A stretch of 64,000 nucleotides of DNA, taken from contig NZ_PUBZ01000080.1 of assembly GCF_003205875.1 (NCBI RefSeq), positions 51,266-115,265 of the forward strand, written 5' to 3'. The position numbers and the translations under genes were made by a program. The DNA comes from Herpetosiphon llansteffanensis. Lineage in GTDB: Bacteria; Chloroflexota; Chloroflexia; Chloroflexales; Herpetosiphonaceae. The notes beneath the pieces were generated by a model. It searched no databases and had not been told where the DNA came from. It was given only the letters and a program-made list of their open reading frames with translations. Position 1 is the stretch's first letter. Every line of letters starts with the position of its first letter. Below, piece by piece: positions 26,050 through 35,150 of the stretch.

Positions 26050-26180
26050 CCCTCACCCCCCAACCCCCTCTCCCACGAAAACGCGGGCGAGGGGGAGCAC
26101 GCTTTTTTTACTAAGAATTGCGTAAGAACCACGGGGTAAAAGCCCCTCGCCCGCGCACGGGAGAGGGGTTGGGGTGAGGG
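26050..26180 (-). repeat. GC-rich palindromic repeat, family 1, copy B
   Basis: A 131-base copy in the opposite orientation to copy A. It reads from CCCTCACCCCCCAACCCCC to GGGGTTGGGGTGAGGG, with GTTCTTACG/TAAGAACCACGG in the middle. It starts eight bases after the arsA stop. Confidence 0.85.
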
Positions 26181-26189
26181 GATCCTAAA

Positions 26190-26336
26190 CAGATCTTTCG
26201 CGTTCTTCGCGGTTCTCGCAACTTCATCCCTCATCCTTTAGCCCAAAGCCAATAGCCTTATCATCTTCGTGCTCTTCGCGTTCTTCGCGGTTGCCGTCAC
26301 CTGACCCCTAACTGCTGGCCCCTAACCCCTCGTGTG
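26190..26336. repeat. TTCG-rich repeat, family 2, copy 2
   Basis: Contains TTTCGCGTTCTTCGCGGTT, CTTCATCCCTCATCC and CTTCGTGCTCTTCGCGTTC. The order differs from copy 1. No gene is supported here. Confidence 0.7.
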
Positions 26337-26828
26337 CTATTCAGCTTGCAACAGAATGCGCGTAATTTGCTCCAAGTGAATCAGATCGTGGCCAGTTACC
26401 TGCATCAACGCATCGGCCAACAAGAATGCTCCCAACTTGGCGTGGGTTCCTTGGCGTTGCCATTGATCAGGGCTAAGGCTTTGGAAAAACTCCACGTAGC
26501 GGGTGCGCGAAACGCATAATTCAGCATAGACGGCGTGTAAATCGCTGGCGTTATAGTTGCGCTCGCGGGCCAATTGATCGGGACTGTAGCTTTGAAACAA
26601 CGGATTATCTTGCTCAATGATGCTCGTCGCGCGCTCTTGAAAAATCTGGTCGTAATCGCGCAAGTGGCAGACAACTTCGAGCACCGTCCAGCCATCGGGG
26701 CCATCGCGGTGCGTCGTGGCTTGTTGCTGGCTGACGCGGGCTAAAATATGGCCCAAGGTTTCGAGCGTGCGGCTCATCAGTGGCAAATGCCAGCGCAACA
26801 TCGAATCAATTAAGGTTGTATCAGTCAT
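26337..26828 (-). CDS. DinB-like four-helix protein, copy 2
   Basis: A 163-residue protein of the DinB/YfiT-like superfamily. [25 protein letters not shown] holds the conserved first metal His, and GHDLIHLEQITRILLQAE at the C-terminus holds the second cluster of His. The family includes thiol transferases and many proteins of unknown function. It starts two bases after the stop of a close paralogue, and the two align along their full length, indicating a tandem duplication. Confidence 0.85.
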   Translation of the reverse strand: MTDTTLIDSMLRWHLPLMSRTLETLGHILARVSQQQATTHRDGPDGWTVLEVVCHLRDYDQIFQERATSIIEQDNPLFQSYSPDQLARERNYNASDLHAVYAELCVSRTRYVEFFQSLSPDQWQRQGTHAKLGAFLLADALMQVTGHDLIHLEQITRILLQAE

Positions 26829-26830
26829 GG

Positions 26831-27328
26831 CTATTGCCCCTTTGCTTGCAACAAAATGCGGCTGATTTGCTCAAGGTGAATTACATCGTGAATGCCGACT
26901 TGCATGGCTGCATCGGTGAGCGAAAAGTAGCCGCGTTCTGGGTGCGTGCCAGCTTTTGCCCATTGTTCAGGGCTGAGCGCTTGAAAAAAGGCGATAAAGC
27001 GAGGGCGTGATTCCTGCAAGGCTGCGTAGACGGTACGGAGATCGTTGCTGTTGTAGTTGCGCTCGATCGCCATTGCTTCGTGATCGTAGCCTGGCAGCAA
27101 CGGAAAATCCTGATCGCGCATCATAATCGCTCGTTCGAGAAAAATCTGGTCGTAATCGCGGAGATGGCACAGCACTTCAACTACCGTCCAGCCATTGGAG
27201 CCATCGCGCAAGCTGGTGGCTTGATCTTGGCTGACGTTGCTGAGCACATGGCCCAGCGTATCGAGGGTCAATCGCATCAGTTCGATATGTTTTTGGCGTA
27301 ATAATGCTAATTGATCGTGATTGCTCAT
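26831..27328 (-). CDS. DinB-like four-helix protein, copy 1
   Basis: A 165-residue paralogue of the downstream gene. It has [24 protein letters not shown] and [20 protein letters not shown] in the same positions. The His residues that usually bind a divalent metal are kept. The ATG at 27328 has GAGGA eight bases upstream, and this start gives the same length as the paralogue. Function is unknown; a metal-dependent thiol-type enzyme is possible. Confidence 0.85.
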   Translation of the reverse strand: MSNHDQLALLRQKHIELMRLTLDTLGHVLSNVSQDQATSLRDGSNGWTVVEVLCHLRDYDQIFLERAIMMRDQDFPLLPGYDHEAMAIERNYNSNDLRTVYAALQESRPRFIAFFQALSPEQWAKAGTHPERGYFSLTDAAMQVGIHDVIHLEQISRILLQAKGQ

Positions 27329-27451
27329 AAGGGTTTCCTCGTAACACACCAATCAATACTTCTAAGCATAGCAAACTCTGCCAGTTTTGGGGCTAGATAA
27401 TTTGGCTGAAATAGCTTAGTAGCATTTGGCGTGAGCACGGACGAAATTGAG

Positions 27452-27457
27452 TATAAT
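27452..27457 (+). promoter_or_regulatory. Probable -10 box upstream of glgC
   Basis: TATAAT, 33 bases before the glgC start at 27491. No convincing -35 box lies at the usual distance. Confidence 0.4.
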
Positions 27458-27490
27458 GGTGCGCGAATCCCCGGTACCAAAGGAGGTTCT

Positions 27491-28738
27491 ATGCGCGTAG
27501 TCGCGATGATTATGGCTGGCGGTGAGGGGACACGCTTAAGCGTGCTATCCGAAAAACGCGCCAAGCCCTCGGTTCCATTTGCTGGCAAGTATCGCATTAT
27601 CGACTTTACGCTTTCCAACTGTGTTAACTCCAATATTTTCGATGTTGCGGTGCTCACTCAATATCGGCCTCATTCGCTCAACGACCACATTGGCATTGGC
27701 AAGCCATGGGATCTCGACCGCAATCGCGGTGGGGTACGCTTGCTACAACCCTACCAAGGTCGCAATGATCAGAGTTGGTATAGCGGCACCGCCGATGCCA
27801 TTCTGCAAAATATCAATTACATCCGTGAACAACGTGCCGATCTGGTGCTGATTCTCTCCGGCGACCATATTTATAAGATGGATTATCGTGAGTTGATCGC
27901 CACCCACTTGGCTAAAAATGCCGATCTGACCGTGGCGGTGATGCACGTTTCACTCGAAGAAACCGATCGTTTTGGGATTATGACGGTCAACGATAGCGAT
28001 CAGGTGGTCGAGTTTACCGAAAAACCCAAGGCCCGCGATAAGGGCACGTTGGCCTCGATGGGTATTTATGTTTTCGATGCCAAGCGCTTGGTTGACCGCC
28101 TGCGCGAAACTAGCAGCCAATATCCAAATCTTGATTTTGGTAAGCACGTCATCCCCACCATGATCGCCAATGACAATGTGTATGCACACCCATTCTCAGG
28201 CTATTGGGTTGATGTGGGCACGGTGCAATCGTATTGGGAAACCAGTATGGAATTGCTTGATCCCGATTGTACACTCGATTTGTTTGATGCAGAGTGGCGG
28301 ATTCACACCCGCTCCGAGGAACGCCCGCCAGCCAAATTTGGCCCCCAAAGCAAAGTCGAAGGCTCAATGATTTGCAATGGCTGCGTGGTACGCGGCACGG
28401 TTGAGCATTCGGTGCTTTCGCCTGGGGTCTATGTTTCGCCTGGCGCAGTAGTGCGCGATTCGATCGTTATGACCGATACTTGGATTGGCCCCGGCGCGGT
28501 GCTTGATCGGGTGATTGTTGATAAAGATGTGGTGATTGGGGCGAATGTGCAACTTGGGGTTGGCACTGAGAACGTTCCCAATCGTTTGCAGCCCGATAAA
28601 CTGACCACGGGCATTAGCATTGTTGGCAAAGGTGCGCATATTCCCGCAGGCATTAGCATTGGCCGCAATGTTGTGATTCCATCCGATTGCGATGAAGACC
28701 GCTTCAACGGCGATGTCGCCAGCGGCGAATCGATCTAG
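27491..28738 (+). CDS. glgC: Glucose-1-phosphate adenylyltransferase
   Basis: A 415-residue ADP-glucose pyrophosphorylase. The catalytic N-terminal signature [19 protein letters not shown] is intact, as are [11 protein letters not shown] and [11 protein letters not shown]. The C-terminus is a left-handed beta-helix built of hexapeptide repeats. The enzyme makes ADP-glucose for glycogen synthesis and is usually allosterically controlled. AAAGGAGG lies four bases before the ATG, so an upstream in-frame ATG at 27431 is rejected. The next gene, 16 bases downstream, is a degenerate paralogue. Confidence 0.95.
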   Translation: MRVVAMIMAGGEGTRLSVLSEKRAKPSVPFAGKYRIIDFTLSNCVNSNIFDVAVLTQYRPHSLNDHIGIGKPWDLDRNRGGVRLLQPYQGRNDQSWYSGTADAILQNINYIREQRADLVLILSGDHIYKMDYRELIATHLAKNADLTVAVMHVSLEETDRFGIMTVNDSDQVVEFTEKPKARDKGTLASMGIYVFDAKRLVDRLRETSSQYPNLDFGKHVIPTMIANDNVYAHPFSGYWVDVGTVQSYWETSMELLDPDCTLDLFDAEWRIHTRSEERPPAKFGPQSKVEGSMICNGCVVRGTVEHSVLSPGVYVSPGAVVRDSIVMTDTWIGPGAVLDRVIVDKDVVIGANVQLGVGTENVPNRLQPDKLTTGISIVGKGAHIPAGISIGRNVVIPSDCDEDRFNGDVASGESI

Positions 28739-28754
28739 TGCTGGGGAGTGTAGT

Positions 28755-29978
28755 ATGCGTGTTTTAGCTTTGATTATGGCTGGTGGTGCAAGCCCTTCGT
28801 TAAGTGTGCTCACCGCTGGCCGAGCAGCAGCAGCAACGCCGTTTGCTGGCAAATATCGGATTATCGATTTTACGCTTTCGAATTGTGTTAATTCGGGTAT
28901 TTACGATGTTGGCGTGCTTTCGCAGCATCAGCCCCGTTCGTTGCACGAGCATATTGGCGTGGGCAAGCCGTGGGATCTCGACCGCTTGCAAGGCGGCGTG
29001 CGGGTGTTGCACCCGTTTCCAACGCCTGATGGCGGCGGTTGGCAACGCGGCACTGCCGATGCAATTCGCTATCACCTCGATGTGATCGAAGAACGGCCTG
29101 TTGATTATGTGATGGTGTTGGCTGGCGATCATGTCTACAAGATGGATTATCGGCCTTTGCTCGATTTGCATATGCAGCGCGGTGCTGATGTTACCTTGGC
29201 AGTGCATAGCGTGCCGCCGCACGAAGCCTATCGCTATGGCATGGTCACAGTCGATGGCGAAGGCCGCGTGACCAACTTCGAGGAAAAGCCGCGCCGTACA
29301 AGCAGCGCCTTGGCCTCGATGGGCGTGTATGCCTTCCGCAAAGAATATCTGGTTGATCTGCTCTATCGCGATCAATCGGTTGATTTTGGCAGCGAAATGT
29401 TGCCACGGATTGTCAGCGAAGCCAATGTTAGCGCCTATACCTTCAATGGCTATTGGGCTGATGTTGGCACCGTGCAAGCCTATTACGAATCGAATATTGC
29501 CTTGCTGGCCGAAACTCCAGCGCTCGATTTGTATGATCCTGAGTGGGTGGTGCGGACGCGCTCGTTTGAACGCCCAGCCGCCCAACTTGGCGCTTCGGCT
29601 CGCATCGAACGCAGCTTGCTGTGCGATGGTTGTCGGGTCGATGGCCATGTTTCAGGCTCGGTGATTGGCACAGGGGTTGTGGTTGGCGCAGGCGCAATTA
29701 TCCGCGATTCGGTGATTATGCCCGATAGTGTGATTGAGCCAGGCGTTGTGCTCGATAACTGTGTGGTTGATAAACAGGTGGTGATTGGCCGCGATTGCAA
29801 AGTGGGCGAAGGCCCAATTGGCACGCCCAATGTTGCCCAACCGCAATTGCTGAATACCGGCTTAACCGTGATTGGCAAGGCTGCCCGAATTAGCTCGGGC
29901 CATACGATTGGCCGCAATGTTGTGGTGAGTGCCCGCAGTTTTGTTGATCAAGATCTAGCCAGCGGCGAAACCTTCTAA
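28755..29978 (+). CDS. GlgD-like, probably catalytically inactive GlgC paralogue
   Basis: A 407-residue full-length paralogue of the preceding GlgC. The catalytic signature is broken: the GGEGTRL loop is replaced by GGASPSL, and RAKPSVPF by RAAAATPF, removing the loop Arg and the Lys that bind nucleotide and phosphate. The rest is well kept (LAGDHVYKMDY, NFEEKPRRTSS, beta-helix). This mirrors GlgD of Firmicutes, which pairs with GlgC and adjusts its activity. I infer a regulatory subunit. GGGGAG precedes the start at 28755. Confidence 0.88.
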   Translation: MRVLALIMAGGASPSLSVLTAGRAAAATPFAGKYRIIDFTLSNCVNSGIYDVGVLSQHQPRSLHEHIGVGKPWDLDRLQGGVRVLHPFPTPDGGGWQRGTADAIRYHLDVIEERPVDYVMVLAGDHVYKMDYRPLLDLHMQRGADVTLAVHSVPPHEAYRYGMVTVDGEGRVTNFEEKPRRTSSALASMGVYAFRKEYLVDLLYRDQSVDFGSEMLPRIVSEANVSAYTFNGYWADVGTVQAYYESNIALLAETPALDLYDPEWVVRTRSFERPAAQLGASARIERSLLCDGCRVDGHVSGSVIGTGVVVGAGAIIRDSVIMPDSVIEPGVVLDNCVVDKQVVIGRDCKVGEGPIGTPNVAQPQLLNTGLTVIGKAARISSGHTIGRNVVVSARSFVDQDLASGETF

Positions 29979-30044
29979 GGCTACGTTACGCTGCAATCGC
30001 AAATCAAACGTTTGCCCACTTCCCCTCACCTCCCAGCCTTTCAA

Positions 30045-30249
30045 GGGTAGGTTTTGAGCGATTGATCGGCTGTGGAACGTTCCCTCACCCCCCAGCCCCC
30101 TCGCCCACGAAAACGCGGGCGAGGGGGAGCCGACTCTTTTGTACGAAGGAATTGGGGAGAACCACGGCTTAAAGCCCCTCGCCCGCGCCACGGGAGAGGG
30201 GTTGGGGTGAGGGAACGTTAACCCACAGTATTGAATTAAAAACCTACCC
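30045..30249. repeat. GC-rich palindromic repeat, family 1, copy C (largest, MITE-like)
   Basis: A 205-base element with nested symmetry. The outer arms are GGGTAGGTTTT (30045) and AAAAACCTACCC (ending 30249). Further inside, CTGTGGAACGTT matches AACGTTAACCCACAG. The core from 30082 to 30213 equals copies A and B. This is the only copy in the window that shows both outer arms. It fills the gap after the glgC pair. Confidence 0.8.
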
Positions 30250-30313
30250 CATAAGGGCTGAAAACCCCTGCTCCTGCCGTCAATAACACACTATAAGCAA
30301 TTGATAAGGAACA

Positions 30314-31207
30314 TTACGATTGCAAATATTTTTGCAAAAAAGCCACCATGTTGGCCATTGCAGCGCTGGTATCTGCTGAAGCTTTGTAGGTAAACCCATG
30401 AGCAGCCTCAGGGTAGCTGTAACATTCAGTTATCACCCCAGCTTGTTTGAGCAGCGCCTCGTAGCGCAACCCCTCAGCGTGCAGCGAATCGCGCCCTGCC
30501 AAAATAAATAAAGCTGGTGGCAACCCCACCAAATCAGCAAGCTCTGCATAGACTGGCGAAACATAGGGGTCTTTGGCTTGGCTTTCCTCGCGATAACTGG
30601 TATCAAACATCGCTGCCATCTGCGGTGGAATTGCGCCTTTGGGATTAGGCTTGGCAAATGGACTGGTCGCAAGATCCAGCGGCGGGTAATCGAGCACTTG
30701 GCAGACAAATTGAAATTGGCCTGCTTGCTTGGCTTTGAGGCAGGTTACGGCACTTAAATTGCCGCCAGCGCTATGGCCACCAATTGCCATTTTAGTGCGA
30801 TCAATTGCATACCGCCCAGCATTATCATAAAAATGCTTGACTACAGCATACACTTGATTAACCGCTGTCGGATACGGAAATTTGGGCGCTTTAGCATAAT
30901 CGATGCTGATAACTTTGCACCCAACCTGCTGTTGAAATTGTAAATTCATGGCTTCGTCCATATCGGCGTTGCCTAAAATAAAGCCGCCGCCATGCAAATC
31001 AAACAGAATTGGCGTGCGCTGAGAATTTTGCAAGCCATAGCCTAAAACCCGAACCTTGCCAAATTCCGTCTCGATCAGTAATTCTTGGCGGCCAACCGAG
31101 CGCTTGAAACGGTAGAAAAAGCCTTGGATTTTGCTGGCAAAGCGTTGAAGATTGGCAAGGCGTTGGGCTTTTTTAATCTGTTGTTCGCGGGTTGAGGTGT
31201 TTGTCAT
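30314..31207 (-). CDS. Alpha/beta hydrolase of the hormone-sensitive-lipase type
   Basis: A 297-residue hydrolase. The oxyanion-hole motif DLHGGGFILG and the nucleophile elbow GGHSAGGNLSA are both present, with the acid and His near the C-terminus (GRDSLH, EAAHGFTY). This is the bacterial HSL (family IV) pattern, active on short-chain esters or acylated compounds. There is no signal peptide. The substrate is unknown. It is a single gene, separated from its neighbours by a repeat and a tRNA. Confidence 0.87.
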   Translation of the reverse strand: MTNTSTREQQIKKAQRLANLQRFASKIQGFFYRFKRSVGRQELLIETEFGKVRVLGYGLQNSQRTPILFDLHGGGFILGNADMDEAMNLQFQQQVGCKVISIDYAKAPKFPYPTAVNQVYAVVKHFYDNAGRYAIDRTKMAIGGHSAGGNLSAVTCLKAKQAGQFQFVCQVLDYPPLDLATSPFAKPNPKGAIPPQMAAMFDTSYREESQAKDPYVSPVYAELADLVGLPPALFILAGRDSLHAEGLRYEALLKQAGVITECYSYPEAAHGFTYKASADTSAAMANMVAFLQKYLQS

Positions 31208-31282
31208 TGAGCTTTACCTTTTAATCAATCAGCTTATTGCGATTATTCTAGGTCTAGAATATCATTAATCGAGCTTGGCAAC

Positions 31283-31311
31283 TTGACAATTAGCTGGCTT
31301 GGCCGTATTCT
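31283..31311 (+). promoter_or_regulatory. Sigma70-type promoter for tRNA-Arg
   Basis: TTGACA (31283-31288), 17-base spacer, TATTCT (31306-31311). The start is expected near 31318, ten bases before the tRNA. Confidence 0.75.
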
Positions 31312-31327
31312 ACACAGCGATAGATTT

Positions 31328-31403
31328 GGCTCCGTAGCTCAGTGGATAGAGCGTTTGCCTCCGGAGCAAAAGGTCGCGCGTTCGAGTCGCGCCGGAGTCG
31401 CCA
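31328..31403 (+). tRNA. tRNA-Arg (CCG anticodon), CCA encoded
   Basis: A cloverleaf fold: acceptor GGCTCCG with CGGAGTC, D arm GCTC/GAGC, anticodon stem TTTGC/GCAAA around loop CTCCGGA (anticodon CCG), and T arm GCGCG-TTCGAGT-CGCGC. Discriminator G is at 31400, followed by encoded CCA. A dedicated promoter lies upstream and a terminator downstream. Confidence 0.95.
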
Positions 31404-31440
31404 AAAAAAGCCGTGATCAGTTTTGCTGATCACGGCTTTT
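31404..31440. terminator. Bidirectional terminator between tRNA-Arg and the PI-phosphate-synthase-like gene
   Basis: GCCGTGATCAG and CTGATCACGGC with a five-base loop. An A-run lies before and TTTT after, so it can stop transcription from both sides. Confidence 0.85.
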
Positions 31441-31452
31441 ACGTTTTGCAAT

Positions 31453-32103
31453 TTAGGGCTGTTTGCGGCTGATATTCCAGCGGCTGGTTTTGACTGGCTT
31501 GGGTTGCGGGTTGGCTGCTTGTTCAGTCCGCCACACATGATAAATTCGTTGAATGGCCGTGAAATTGGTGAAGATTGCCAAAATCCACAATGCTGCCATT
31601 AGCCAGCCAAAAATCAAACATGTGCTGAGAATTGTGATGCGTTCTGGCCGCCCAAGCCAACCAGTTTCGCATGGAATATCCAAGCCTTCGGCGCGCGCCC
31701 GAGCATAGCTGACCATGATCGAGCCAATAATTGAGGCATAGACCAAGGTGAGGGCCAAGGTTGTGTTGCCCGTCATTTTGGTGTGAATAAACATCAATAA
31801 GCCGAAGAAAACAACCGCCTCGCTGTAGCGATCCATAATTGAATCGAAGAATGCGCCAAAGCGGCTACTCTGATTGGTGGCTCGCGCCAGAGCACCATCA
31901 AAGAGATCAAAAATACTGGCCAAAATCAGCAATACGCCACCGACCTGCAAATTGCCATTGGCCAACACAGCCGCCACTCCTGCGGTCAGCAAAACGCCGA
32001 TGAGAGTCACCATATTTGGCGTAATGCCCAAGCGACCGAGAATTGGAGCTACAAAGTCTTCCATCAAGCGACGGGCCCAGCGTTTAATGCCGGAGCTGTA
32101 CAT
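31453..32103 (-). CDS. CDP-alcohol phosphatidyltransferase, PI-phosphate synthase-like
   Basis: A 216-residue membrane enzyme. The full CDP-alcohol motif is present: DGALARATNQSSRFGAFFD followed by SIMD (DGxxAR-x8-GxxxDxxxD). Near the C-terminus, SYARARAEGL and GRPERITIL match the region characteristic of actinobacterial phosphatidylinositol-phosphate synthase. It would join CDP-diacylglycerol to inositol phosphate. The neighbouring glycosyltransferase, which resembles PimA, supports this. AAGGAGG lies four bases before the start. The substrate remains inferred. Confidence 0.87.
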   Translation of the reverse strand: MYSSGIKRWARRLMEDFVAPILGRLGITPNMVTLIGVLLTAGVAAVLANGNLQVGGVLLILASIFDLFDGALARATNQSSRFGAFFDSIMDRYSEAVVFFGLLMFIHTKMTGNTTLALTLVYASIIGSIMVSYARARAEGLDIPCETGWLGRPERITILSTCLIFGWLMAALWILAIFTNFTAIQRIYHVWRTEQAANPQPKPVKTSRWNISRKQP

Positions 32104-32121
32104 AGAGCCTCCTTGAACATC

Positions 32122-33240
32122 CTAACCAGAGAGAATGCCACGGTAGAAGGCAATCACACGTTGTGCAACTCGCTCCCAAGCATACAGTTGCGCTTTGATT
32201 GTACCCGCTTCTGCCATTGCAGCGCGTAAGGATTGATCCTCGATCAGTTGCAAGATCGCAACCGCCAATGCTTGGGCATTGCGCGCTGGCACCAGCAACC
32301 CTTGCACGCGATGGTCTAAAACATCACGATAGCCTGGGTTATCAGCAGCTACCACTGCTGCCCCAGCGGCCATGGCTTCAAGCAAGACAATGCCAAAGCT
32401 TTCACCACCAGTCGAAGGTGCACAAAAGAGGGTGGTTTGTTGGTAAAGAGCAGCAAGTTGAGTCTTGCTCACATAGCCCAGCCATTCAACATTGCGTATT
32501 TGCCATTGGCGAATTGCCGCCAAAAACGGCGTAGGATCGCCGCTGCCAGCAACAACTAAACGCGCATCAGGCCGGGTTCGTTGCACATAGCTCATGGCTT
32601 CGAGCAAATAGCGAAAGCCTTTGCGCTCTTCATTGAAGCGCCCAACAAACAAAATTGTTGGGCTGGTGCTGCTCAGGCCATAGCTTGGTTGCTGCGTGCC
32701 ATAGGTGGCAACATCAACCCCATTGGGAATAATTGTATACTCTGCTGGAAAATAGCGATGGGCAAATTCTTGGGCCGCTGCCGAAACTGCAATTCGTCCA
32801 TGCAATTTTGGTTCCAAGCGTCGCAGCAGAGCTTGAATGGTGGTGTAGCCAAGCGAGCGCGTGCCCGCAGCGTGAAACGTGCCCACGTTTGGTACGCTCG
32901 AACGGCTCAGGAAGGTGGTTGGGAGGGTTGGCGAAAATGGTTCGTGAATATGCGCCAAATCAAAATGTTGCTTTTGCAGAATCTGGCGAATTTTGGGGCC
33001 AAGCGTCAGCGAGAGGCTAACCCGTGCTACCGAGCCATTAACCGCCACTGGCGTGACATGGCCCAGCGGAATAAAATCGGGATCAGCTGGCTTGCCCTTG
33101 GAATAGGGGGCGATCAGGCTTACCCGATGGCCCCACGCCCGAAAATAGTGGGTTAGTTGATTGACATGCTCGGTAACGCCGCCAGCATAGGCAGCATCGT
33201 ATGGCCACACGAGGGCAATATGCAATGAATCGCTGGCCAT
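32122..33240 (-). CDS. GT4 glycosyltransferase resembling PimA
   Basis: A 372-residue GT-B enzyme. Features shared with PimA, the mannosyltransferase that starts PI-mannoside synthesis: PYDAAYAGGVTEHV (donor loop), VNGSVAR, AHIHEP, GRIAVS, IPNGVDVA, and the C-terminal GGESFGIVLLEAMAAG. It would transfer a sugar, probably mannose, to phosphatidylinositol on the inner membrane face. GAGGAG lies six bases before 33240, which is ten bases after the parB stop, so the genes are probably one transcript. PI synthase-like gene follows 18 bases later. Confidence 0.87.
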   Translation of the reverse strand: MASDSLHIALVWPYDAAYAGGVTEHVNQLTHYFRAWGHRVSLIAPYSKGKPADPDFIPLGHVTPVAVNGSVARVSLSLTLGPKIRQILQKQHFDLAHIHEPFSPTLPTTFLSRSSVPNVGTFHAAGTRSLGYTTIQALLRRLEPKLHGRIAVSAAAQEFAHRYFPAEYTIIPNGVDVATYGTQQPSYGLSSTSPTILFVGRFNEERKGFRYLLEAMSYVQRTRPDARLVVAGSGDPTPFLAAIRQWQIRNVEWLGYVSKTQLAALYQQTTLFCAPSTGGESFGIVLLEAMAAGAAVVAADNPGYRDVLDHRVQGLLVPARNAQALAVAILQLIEDQSLRAAMAEAGTIKAQLYAWERVAQRVIAFYRGILSG

Positions 33241-33250
33241 AGGTTGCTCC

Positions 33251-34219
33251 TCACAAGCTTTCTCCATTGAGCAATGACTCAATCAAGGCAATGAGCTGCT
33301 CGTCGGAGTAGAAATCGATGCGCACATAGCCGCCGTTGCCTTGGCGTTTAACCTCAACTTTGGTTCCAAGCTGACGGGTCAGTTGATCAACCGCATCAGT
33401 ATCGTCAACGCTTGGCACAACTGGCTCTGTTGGCGCAACATTGCGCGTGGCTGGCGTTGGCGTTGGCACACCATTGCGCCGCGATGCTCGGGGAGCAGCT
33501 CCACGTTGCTGAATTGCAATCCGTGCTTGGGCTGGCGTTTGATCTTCGTGCTTAATCAATTGGGCCATTTTTTCGGCCTCGCGCACCGAAAGCCGAAACT
33601 CCAAAATTTGCTCCATGGCCAAAATTTGGGTTCGCTCATCGTCAATCGTGATGAGTTGCTTGAGATGCCCCGCCGTTAGTTGCTGCTCCATCACTGCTTG
33701 TTGCAAGGCCGCAGGCATTTTGAGCAAACGCAAGGCATTGGTAATTGCCGGGCGGCTTTTGCCCACCCGCTCGGCAATTGCTTGCTGGGTTAGGCCAAAC
33801 TCATCGTGCAACAACTGATAGGCTTGGGCTTCTTCCAAGGGGTTCAAATCGGCGCGTTGGATATTTTCGACCAAGGCCAATTCAAGCCGCTCTTGGGGCG
33901 TAACCTCTTTGATAATAACCGGAACTTCGCTTAGCCCAGCTTGTTGCGCTGCCCGCCAGCGGCGTTCGCCAGCGATCAACTCATAGCCAGTGGCAGTGCG
34001 CGTTACCACCAAAGGCTGCAAAATGCCATGGATCGCAATCGAAGCGCTCAATTCCTCAAGCGCTTCGGGAGTGAAAATTTGGCGGGGTTGATGCGGATTG
34101 GCTTCGATTGATTCAATCGGCACGGTCTGCAATGCGCCCACAATTGGAGCCTGTGTGCTTGGATCAGGGCGAATTAACGCACCTAAGCCTTGACCCAAAC
34201 CGCGTTTTTTGGGGTTCAT
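33251..34219 (-). CDS. parB: Chromosome-partition protein ParB
   Basis: A 322-residue ParB. Seen in order: a basic N-terminus (KKRGLGQGLGALI), the CTPase/ParB box region with PHQPRQIF and ELIAGERRWRAAQQAG, a helix-turn-helix with LTQQAIAERVGKSRPAITN, a linker and a C-terminal dimerisation region (GGYVRIDFYSDEQLIALIE). It binds parS sites and loads SMC. The start overlaps parA by four bases (ATGA). I saw no TGTTTCACGTGAAACA-like parS in the window. Confidence 0.95.
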   Translation of the reverse strand: MNPKKRGLGQGLGALIRPDPSTQAPIVGALQTVPIESIEANPHQPRQIFTPEALEELSASIAIHGILQPLVVTRTATGYELIAGERRWRAAQQAGLSEVPVIIKEVTPQERLELALVENIQRADLNPLEEAQAYQLLHDEFGLTQQAIAERVGKSRPAITNALRLLKMPAALQQAVMEQQLTAGHLKQLITIDDERTQILAMEQILEFRLSVREAEKMAQLIKHEDQTPAQARIAIQQRGAAPRASRRNGVPTPTPATRNVAPTEPVVPSVDDTDAVDQLTRQLGTKVEVKRQGNGGYVRIDFYSDEQLIALIESLLNGESL

Positions 34220-34989
34220 GCTGCCTCCAGCCTGCGACTTAGTTCGTCGACCAACATGCTATAGGCCAGCGCACCTTTGCTGGCTGGGTCATACTCGCGA
34301 ATCGTTTGGCCATGGCTGGGGGCTTCACTCAAGCGAATCGAGCGCGGAACTAAGGTATTGAAAATTCGTTGCGGGAAATATTGGCGCACTTCGGCCACTA
34401 CCTGTTGCGCCAAGTTCGTCCGCCCATCGTACATCGTCATCACCACCCCTAAAATATTCAAATCGGGGTTGAGCGATGTGCGCACCAGATCGATGGTGTT
34501 TTTGAGCTGCGCCAAGCCTTCCAAGGCCAAATATTCGCATTGCAATGGGATAATGACCCCATGCGCTGCACACAAGGCGTTCAAGGTGAGCAAGCCCAAC
34601 GATGGCGGGCAATCAATCATAATGGTGTCGAAGGATGATCCAATCGGAGCTAAGGCATCACGCAAACGATGCTCACGCCGATGCTCATCGACTAATTCAA
34701 CTTCAGCGCCAGCCAATTCAACCGTTGCTGGCAACAGCTGCAATTGCTCACGCCCAGTTGCGGTTACGACAATTTCGGTCGGCGCATTGCCCAAAAGCAC
34801 ATCATAAATCGTGGCTTTAAGCGCTTTTTTATTAATTCCCAAACTGGTCGTGGCATTGCCCTGCGGATCAAGATCGATCACCAATACCCGTTGGCCGCGG
34901 GCTACAAGCTCCGCAGCGATATTCACGGTCGAGGTGGTTTTGCCAACGCCGCCTTTTTGATTTGCTACTGCAATAATTCGTGGTGTCAT
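34216..34989 (-). CDS. parA: Chromosome-partition ATPase ParA
   Basis: A 257-residue ParA/Soj ATPase. The deviant Walker A box is NQKGGVGKTTSTVN, followed by DLDPQGNATTSLG and DCPPSLGLLTLNA. It moves or positions ParB-bound chromosome origins through ATP-dependent DNA binding. The start at 34989 has only a weak ribosome-binding site. It heads a run parA-parB-GT4-PI-phosphate synthase on the minus strand. An extended -10 box (TGGTACAAT) lies upstream at 35022-35030. Confidence 0.95.
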   Translation of the reverse strand: MTPRIIAVANQKGGVGKTTSTVNIAAELVARGQRVLVIDLDPQGNATTSLGINKKALKATIYDVLLGNAPTEIVVTATGREQLQLLPATVELAGAEVELVDEHRREHRLRDALAPIGSSFDTIMIDCPPSLGLLTLNALCAAHGVIIPLQCEYLALEGLAQLKNTIDLVRTSLNPDLNILGVVMTMYDGRTNLAQQVVAEVRQYFPQRIFNTLVPRSIRLSEAPSHGQTIREYDPASKGALAYSMLVDELSRRLEAA

Positions 34990-35021
34990 ACACTTATTTC
35001 ACAACATATATCTCGCGCCGA

Positions 35022-35030
35022 ATTGTACCA
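35022..35030 (-). promoter_or_regulatory. Extended -10 box upstream of parA
   Basis: On the minus strand TGGTACAAT, about 30-40 bases before the parA start. No clear -35 hexamer. Confidence 0.4.
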
Positions 35031-35150
35031 TACCATCAGCGTTTGGTCTTGTCTATCACGAGCGTATTTTGGCTTAATTGGGGTTAATTAGCAGCCAGCA
35101 ACCGCTTTTTGGGTGCTGGCACTACGATTTGGCTTAGCAAAGCCAAGGCG

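Noticed and set aside
33251..35090. parS site near parAB
   Set aside because: No sequence close to TGTTTCACGTGAAACA was found by eye.
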